NCBI RefSeq assembly: GCF_024345535.1
Contig: NZ_JAGQBH010000001.1
Coordinates: 124,001 to 188,000 of the forward strand
Reading direction: 5' to 3'
DNA: 64,000 bases
Source: Cyanobium sp. N.Huapi 1H5
GTDB lineage: Bacteria > Cyanobacteriota > Cyanobacteriia > PCC-6307 > Cyanobiaceae
The position numbers and the translations under genes are program-made. Within the stretch, counting starts at the first letter, position 1. Each line of letters opens with the position of its first letter. Shown one piece after another: positions 58,001 through 64,000 of the stretch. Under the pieces are notes generated by a model, which was given only the letters and a program-made list of their open reading frames with translations, was not told the origin of the DNA and made no database searches.

Positions 58001-58528
58001 TCAGCCTTCGCCGGATTCGGCGTGCTGCTTGAGCGCCCTGGCGAGACCGGACGGAACCTCGTTGATGCCCACAGCCAGCTTGGTGGCCAGGCCATTGATC
58101 GCACCGGCGATCTGGGCCATGAGCACCTCCTTGGAGGGCAGATCCCCGATGGCCTTGATGTCGTCTGCGGAAAGGAGCTTGCCTTCGAAAAGGCCTCCCT
58201 TCACTTCCGACTTCTTGCTGTCCTTCTGGAAGGACTGCAGGGCCTTCACCGCACCGCCGACATCGCCCTTGACCAGGACGAAGGCGTTGGTGCCGGTGAG
58301 CAGGGAATCGAGATCCGACCAGGCGCTGTCTCCATCGATGGCACGGCGCATCAAGGTGTTTTTGGTCACCTTGCACACACCGTTGCTGGCCTGCAGACGG
58401 GTCCGCAGATCAGTCATCTCCTTGATGGTCAGGCCCTTGTAATCAAGGACCAGCGCCATTTCGGCTTCACCGAGGAGCCCCTTGAGCTCTTCGACGATCT
58501 GTTGCTTGTTCTCCAGCGTGCGGCCCAT
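58001..58528 (-). CDS. rplJ: 50S ribosomal protein L10
   Basis: 175 residues from the ATG at 58528; the frame is open upstream, but [20 protein letters not shown] is the normal start. [33 protein letters not shown] and [20 protein letters not shown] are conserved. The C-terminal helix carries the L12 dimers. Upstream at 58660-58745 is the leader that L10(L12) binds to control its own translation. Confidence 0.97.
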   Translation of the reverse strand: MGRTLENKQQIVEELKGLLGEAEMALVLDYKGLTIKEMTDLRTRLQASNGVCKVTKNTLMRRAIDGDSAWSDLDSLLTGTNAFVLVKGDVGGAVKALQSFQKDSKKSEVKGGLFEGKLLSADDIKAIGDLPSKEVLMAQIAGAINGLATKLAVGINEVPSGLARALKQHAESGEG

Positions 58529-58659
58529 AGGAGGTGGATCGGATCGGGGGAACAAGCAGGGAACGCGGTCCGGACGGCCTCCCCTTGCGGGTGGGCTTCG
58601 AGGCCGCTCATCGCTCCGCTCCGATCTGAAGGACTCCGTTGGAGACCCCCTCACAGGCA

Positions 58660-58745
58660 AAAACCAATCGCGTGGACCTCGGCAGGACTTACGGCAGTGG
58701 ACGACCGACCGGAATCGGTGACCCTGACGACCTGCTGTCTTGGGT
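58660..58745 (-). promoter_or_regulatory. L10 leader (autoregulatory RNA) before rplJ
   Basis: On the minus strand AAGACAGCAGGTCGTCAGGG and CGTAAGTCCTGCCGAGGTCC lie about 50 bases apart, and CAGCAGG can pair with CCTGCCG. This is the order and sequence of the known ribosomal L10 leader family, bound by L10-L12 to repress the operon. Confidence 0.75.
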
Positions 58746-58788
58746 GGGGCGCGTGCCCTTCTGGACGAATCCAGCTCTTGAACCTACA

Positions 58789-59433
58789 TCACGGCAGGCC
58801 CAGCTCCCGCAGCCGTGCCACCCAGCGGGCGTAACCGGCGGCATTGAGATGAACGCCATCCACCGTGTAGGCACGCCTGAGGCCATCGCCATCCGCCATC
58901 ACCGGGGTCAGATCGACGAAGTCGCGCGGGGGCGTCTGGCGGGCGAGCAGCTCATTGAGCTCGGCCACCCGGCGGACCCCGTCGGCACCGCAGCGGAAGC
59001 TGGCGCAGGGAATCGTGGACTGGATGATCACCCGGGCCCCGGTGCCGATCTGGAGCCCGGTCCGCAGCCATTGGATCCTGGCGGCGATCCGGCCGGGGTC
59101 ATAGCCCCAGACGATGTCGTTGATCCCCACCATCACCAGGTAGGTGCCGGCGTCGGTCCGGCGGATCTGCGGCAGGCGGGCCATCAGCTGGAAGCTGGTG
59201 TCACCGCTGATGCCCTGGTTGAACACCACACGATCGGGGAAGGCCGCCTGCCAGTCGCCCTGGGCCGTGAGCGAATCACCGACGAAGGTGACCGGAGCGT
59301 CGCGGCGGGGAGCCGGCGCCGGGGATGCCTTGGAGTTGGACGGGGGCCTGGAGACCAGGCCCCACCCCAGCGCCAGCAGGGTGAGGGGCACCGCCACCCA
59401 GCGGCCGATCCGCACCCAGGACGAGGCAGGCAC
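58789..59433 (-). CDS. SGNH/GDSL hydrolase, inserted in the ribosomal-protein operon
   Basis: 214 residues from a GTG at 59433. A hydrophobic signal/anchor (WVAVPLTLLALGWGLV), then block I VTFVGDSLTAQG (catalytic Ser), block II FNQGISGDTSFQLM (Gly), block III YLVMVGINDIVWGYD (Asn in GxND) and block V AYTVDGVHLNAAGYARW (Asp-x-x-His). It is an esterase/acetylhydrolase type, probably acting at the cell envelope; substrate unknown. It lies 9 bp after rplA and 43 bp before the L10 leader, an unusual place. Confidence 0.88.
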   Translation of the reverse strand: MPASSWVRIGRWVAVPLTLLALGWGLVSRPPSNSKASPAPAPRRDAPVTFVGDSLTAQGDWQAAFPDRVVFNQGISGDTSFQLMARLPQIRRTDAGTYLVMVGINDIVWGYDPGRIAARIQWLRTGLQIGTGARVIIQSTIPCASFRCGADGVRRVAELNELLARQTPPRDFVDLTPVMADGDGLRRAYTVDGVHLNAAGYARWVARLRELGLP

Positions 59434-59442
59434 GGCGGGCGC

Positions 59443-60150
59443 TCAGCTCTCCTGCTTGATGTCCTGGAGAGCGGCGAAGTCGACCTGCACCGAGGGACCC
59501 ATGGTGGAGGCGACGTACAGGCTCCTCCAGTAGCGGCCCTTGGCACCACTCGGCTTGTTGCGGTCGATGGTTTCCTGCAGGGCCTTGAGGTTCTCCAGCA
59601 GCTTGGCGGTGTCGAAGCTGGCCTTGCCGAAACGCACGTGGACGATGCCGGCCCGGTCGGCCCGGAACTCCAGCTTGCCGGCCTTGAACTCGCTGATGGC
59701 GCCGCCCAGATCGGTGGTGACGGTGCCGGCCTTGGGGTTCGGCATCAGGCCGCGGGGACCGAGCACCCGGCCGAGCTTGGCCACCTTCGGCATCATGTCG
59801 GGGGTGGCGATCAGCAGATCGAAGTCGATCGCGCCACCGGCGATCTGGTCGACCAGCTCATCGTCGCCGGCCAGGTCGGCACCGGCGGCCTTGGCCTCGG
59901 CCACCTTCTCGCCCCGGGCGATCACGGCGATGCGGATGGTCTGGCCGGTGCCGTGGGGCAGCGCCACGGTGGTACGCAGCTGCTGGTCGGTGTACTTGGG
60001 ATCGATGCCCAGGCGCACGTGGGCTTCGATCGTTTCGTCGAACTTGGCGGTGGCGGTGTCCTTGACCAGCTCGAGGGCCTCGAGCGGTTCGTAGGAACGG
60101 TCCTCGACCTTGGCGGCGAGGGCGGTGAAGCGTTTGGAGACTTTTGTCAT
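59443..60150 (-). CDS. rplA: 50S ribosomal protein L1
   Basis: 235 residues from the ATG at 60150 (the frame is open upstream but not conserved). [60 protein letters not shown] and the end [14 protein letters not shown] are conserved. L1 binds 23S rRNA and can repress the L11-L1 mRNA. 88 bp lie between rplK and rplA. Confidence 0.98.
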   Translation of the reverse strand: MTKVSKRFTALAAKVEDRSYEPLEALELVKDTATAKFDETIEAHVRLGIDPKYTDQQLRTTVALPHGTGQTIRIAVIARGEKVAEAKAAGADLAGDDELVDQIAGGAIDFDLLIATPDMMPKVAKLGRVLGPRGLMPNPKAGTVTTDLGGAISEFKAGKLEFRADRAGIVHVRFGKASFDTAKLLENLKALQETIDRNKPSGAKGRYWRSLYVASTMGPSVQVDFAALQDIKQES

Positions 60151-60238
60151 GGCGGTAAGGGGTGCGGACGACCGTGATCGGTCTCCCCCAGAGAGGTCAA
60201 GCGGAAAGGTGGACGGGGTGGACGACGACCGCTGGCGG

Positions 60239-60664
60239 TCAGTCCTTGACGGCGACGCCCATGTTGCGGGCGGTGCCTTCGATGATGCGCATGGCCGATT
60301 CAACGCTGGCGCAGTTGAGGTCGGGCAGCTTGGTCTTGGCGATCTCCTCGAGCTGGGCGCGGCTGATGGCACCCACGGCTCCCTTGGCGGACGTGGCGGC
60401 ACCCTTGTCGATGCCGGCCGCCTTGGAGATCAGCACCGAGGCGGGCGGGGTCTTGGTGATGAAGGTGAAGCTGCGGTCTTCGAAGACCGAGATCTCCACC
60501 GGGATCACGTACCCGGCCTTCTCCTGGGTGCGGGCGTTGTACTCCTTGCAGAACGCCATGATGTTGACCCCGTGCTGACCGAGGGCAGGGCCCACCGGTG
60601 GTGCGGGGTTCGCTTTGCCGGCCTGGAGGGCCAGCTTGATCACAGCTACGACTTTCTTGGCCAT
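60239..60664 (-). CDS. rplK: 50S ribosomal protein L11
   Basis: 141 residues. [59 protein letters not shown] and the C-terminal [20 protein letters not shown] are conserved. L11 forms the GTPase-associated centre. The 159-bp region upstream holds two tandem hairpins (60685-60726) that may bind L1. Confidence 0.98.
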   Translation of the reverse strand: MAKKVVAVIKLALQAGKANPAPPVGPALGQHGVNIMAFCKEYNARTQEKAGYVIPVEISVFEDRSFTFITKTPPASVLISKAAGIDKGAATSAKGAVGAISRAQLEEIAKTKLPDLNCASVESAMRIIEGTARNMGVAVKD

Positions 60665-60684
60665 CGGCTGGGCTGGGGGACAAA

Positions 60685-60726
60685 ACTCCCTTGCGGGAGT
60701 GCGGGACAGAACTCCCTCGCGGGAGG
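60685..60726 (-). promoter_or_regulatory. two tandem GNRA-loop hairpins in the rplK leader
   Basis: On the minus strand CTCCC-GCGA-GGGAG (60712-60725) and ACTCCC-GCAA-GGGAGT (60685-60700) are two hairpins with GNRA tetraloops, 26 bp apart, each followed by TTYTGTCCC. They begin 20 bases before the rplK start. Possible L1-binding, termination or processing element. Confidence 0.6.
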
Positions 60727-60788
60727 CTTGCGGATCGCCGGGGCGGTGGCCGGCCCGGCTGGATGGCGGCCCTCGATGGGACCGCCCA

Positions 60789-60814
60789 GGGCCGCCCTCC
60801 GCAGGGAGGCGGCC
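60789..60814 (-). promoter_or_regulatory. GC-rich hairpin just after nusG
   Basis: GGCCGCC and GGCGGCC arms with a small inner TCC/GGA stem, 9 bp after the nusG stop. It has no T run, so it is more likely an RNA-processing or stabilising hairpin than a terminator. Confidence 0.5.
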
Positions 60815-60823
60815 GCTGCTAGA

Positions 60824-61555
60824 TCAGCTCTGTTTGCTGATCTGGGAGAACTCGAGCTCCACCGGGGTCTCCCTGCCGAAGATCGACAGGAGGGCCTTCA
60901 GCTTGCTGCGTTCGCCGGAGACCTCGATCACCTCGCCCTGGAAGTCCTTGAACGGACCGGCCGTGACGAGGATCTGATCGCCTTCAGTGAGATCGACCTT
61001 GAGGACGGGCTTCTTCTCGGCGGCACGCTTGAAGATGCGGTCGACCTCCTGGCGGCTGAGGGGCCGGGGCCGGATGTGGCCGCGGGCTTTGCCGGTGGCC
61101 CGGCGCTCCTCCTGCCCCACGAAGTTGATGACGTTGGGGGTGCTGCGCACCGCCATCATCGTGTCCTCATCGAGAACCATCCGCACCAGCACGTAGCCGG
61201 GGAACACCTTCTCCTCGATCGACTGGCGGCTGCCGTCCTTCTTGAGCTTCACGCCGGGGGTCTGGGGGATCTCGATCTCGAGGATCCGGTTGCTCACCCC
61301 GAGGGTGACGGCCCGCTGCTCCAGGGTGGCCTTGACCTTCTTCTCGCAGCTGGAGGCCACCTGGACGGCGAACCAGCGGGCCACCTGGGGCTTGGCGGCT
61401 TCGGCCGCCTCGGCACCGCCCTCGGCGGCGGAGTCGGTGCCCTCCGTGGCGGGGTCCATGCCCTCCGCCGCGGGGTCGATGCCCTCGGCGGGAAGCTCCA
61501 GCACCTCGGGGGCGTCGGGTTCGATCTCAGGCACGGCAGACAGGGGAAGGGTCAT
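60824..61555 (-). CDS. nusG: transcription elongation/antitermination factor NusG
   Basis: 243 residues from the ATG at 61555, which overlaps the secE stop (ATGA). The NGN domain has ARWFAVQVASSCEKKVKATL and EEKVFPGYVLVRMVLDEDTM; the KOW domain has DQILVTAGPFKDFQGEVIEV and ends VELEFSQI. The first 60 residues are an acidic extra segment made of seven-residue units xDPAAEG, encoded by a 21-bp tandem repeat. NusG binds RNA polymerase and couples it to Rho or the ribosome. Confidence 0.97.
   Translation of the reverse strand: MTLPLSAVPEIEPDAPEVLELPAEGIDPAAEGMDPATEGTDSAAEGGAEAAEAAKPQVARWFAVQVASSCEKKVKATLEQRAVTLGVSNRILEIEIPQTPGVKLKKDGSRQSIEEKVFPGYVLVRMVLDEDTMMAVRSTPNVINFVGQEERRATGKARGHIRPRPLSRQEVDRIFKRAAEKKPVLKVDLTEGDQILVTAGPFKDFQGEVIEVSGERSKLKALLSIFGRETPVELEFSQISKQS
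61418..61492. repeat. 21-bp tandem repeat encoding the acidic NusG start
   Basis: Three full units start at 61418, 61439 and 61460 with the pattern gccctcnnnggcggngtcnnt, and a partial one at 61481. Unit length is a multiple of three, so the frame is kept. Confidence 0.9.
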
Positions 61556-61887
61556 CAACGGAAGATCTGGGTCGATCCCCAGTGATAGAAGCGGTCGATC
61601 GCGGCGATCGCCGCGGCCGAAAGGCTCACCATCAGGATCACCGCCACCGACTCGCTGAACAGCTGCTGACGGCTCGGCCAGACGACCTTGCGCAGCTCGG
61701 CGAGGGTGACCGCCACGAACCCGGTGGGCTCCCTCTCCTCGGAGGGGAAGCCGTCCGGACCGTCGTCGGGTTCGGACGTGCCGTTCCCCCGGGCCAGGGG
61801 CCCGTCGGGACTGCTCGTGGTGGTGGTGACGGGGGGAATGGGTTCCACGGTGTGGATTCCGATGGCTGCCCTGGTGTCGGCAGACAT
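61555..61887 (-). CDS. secE: preprotein translocase subunit SecE
   Basis: 110 residues from the ATG at 61887. An acidic, Pro/Asp/Glu-rich N-terminus of about 55 residues leads to the conserved part: VTLAELRKVVWPSRQQLFSE and one membrane helix VAVILMVSLSAAAIAAIDRF. SecE clamps SecY. The usual single-helix cyanobacterial form; the acidic N-terminus is longer than normal. It lies 10 bp after the clpB stop on the minus strand. Confidence 0.93.
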   Translation of the reverse strand: MSADTRAAIGIHTVEPIPPVTTTTSSPDGPLARGNGTSEPDDGPDGFPSEEREPTGFVAVTLAELRKVVWPSRQQLFSESVAVILMVSLSAAAIAAIDRFYHWGSTQIFR

Positions 61888-61897
61888 CGACAAACGA

Positions 61898-64000
<2,103 letters not shown>

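Overview
The window looks like a piece of the chromosome of a high-GC picocyanobacterium of the Cyanobium / freshwater Synechococcus type. The evidence is a GC content that looks close to 70 %, very compact genes with many 4-bp ATGA overlaps, cyanobacterial HIP1 octamers (GCGATCGC at 6492, 8539, 10233 and 17011), an ARTO-type terminal oxidase without Cu-A ligands, cyanobacterial families (DUF3747, DUF2231, DUF6790, the short PilMNOQ set) and a clpB-secE-nusG-rplK-rplA-rplJ-rplL block. No tRNA, rRNA, CRISPR array, insertion sequence or prophage gene was seen.

Layout. 1-20 kb is a mixed housekeeping region: two EamA transporters, an exported-looking zeta-toxin-like kinase, DUF2062, a GNAT acetyltransferase, SelO, a PepSY protein, DUF6790, a GT4 glycosyltransferase overlapping an amylo-alpha-1,6-glucosidase-type enzyme, a bifunctional Rel/SpoT, a double-ABC ATPase, YqhA, DoxX, an isoamylase/GlgX, a VOC protein and an SDR. 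19.8-21.2 kb holds a type II NADH dehydrogenase. 21.4-33.2 kb is one long plus-strand operon of ten genes: two DUF2231 membrane proteins, oxidase subunits II, I and III, a GMC flavoprotein, an MGH1/GH63-like glucosidase, a second GMC flavoprotein, an NHLP-type membrane-fusion protein and a small membrane protein. It meets head-on a minus-strand set made of a TolC-like channel and two related small membrane proteins. 35.4-44.8 kb carries rRNA/tRNA modification and ribosome-assembly genes (RluA-type synthase, YlqF GTPase) with a UspA, then pgk, an OmpR/EnvZ-type two-component pair, murG and a CobD/HisC-like aminotransferase. 44.9-48.5 kb is a MoxR-DUF58-transglutaminase triad. 49.4-56.4 kb is a minus-strand run rnhA-pyrD-pilM-pilN-pilO-pilQ. 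57.5-64 kb is the minus-strand clpB-secE-nusG-rplK-rplA-(SGNH hydrolase)-rplJ-rplL block, with an L10 leader before rplJ and tandem hairpins before rplK.

How the genes may work together. The most interesting unit is 21453-33178. Subunit II of the oxidase has lost the Cu-A ligands, which in cyanobacteria marks the alternative oxidase thought to take electrons from plastoquinol. Its genes run without a break into two GMC flavoproteins and a glucosidase. The inference (not proven by sequence) is a sugar-oxidising branch: the glucosidase releases glucose or a related sugar from a storage or osmolyte glucoside, a GMC dehydrogenase passes electrons to the quinone pool, and the oxidase passes them to oxygen. 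NDH-2 just upstream would feed the same pool. One GMC paralogue has lost both residues of the usual catalytic pair. Other points of note are a chain of two six-residue mini-ORFs linked by ATGA overlaps, a lower-GC patch inside pilQ, a 21-bp coding repeat in nusG and an SGNH hydrolase gene inserted in the ribosomal-protein operon.
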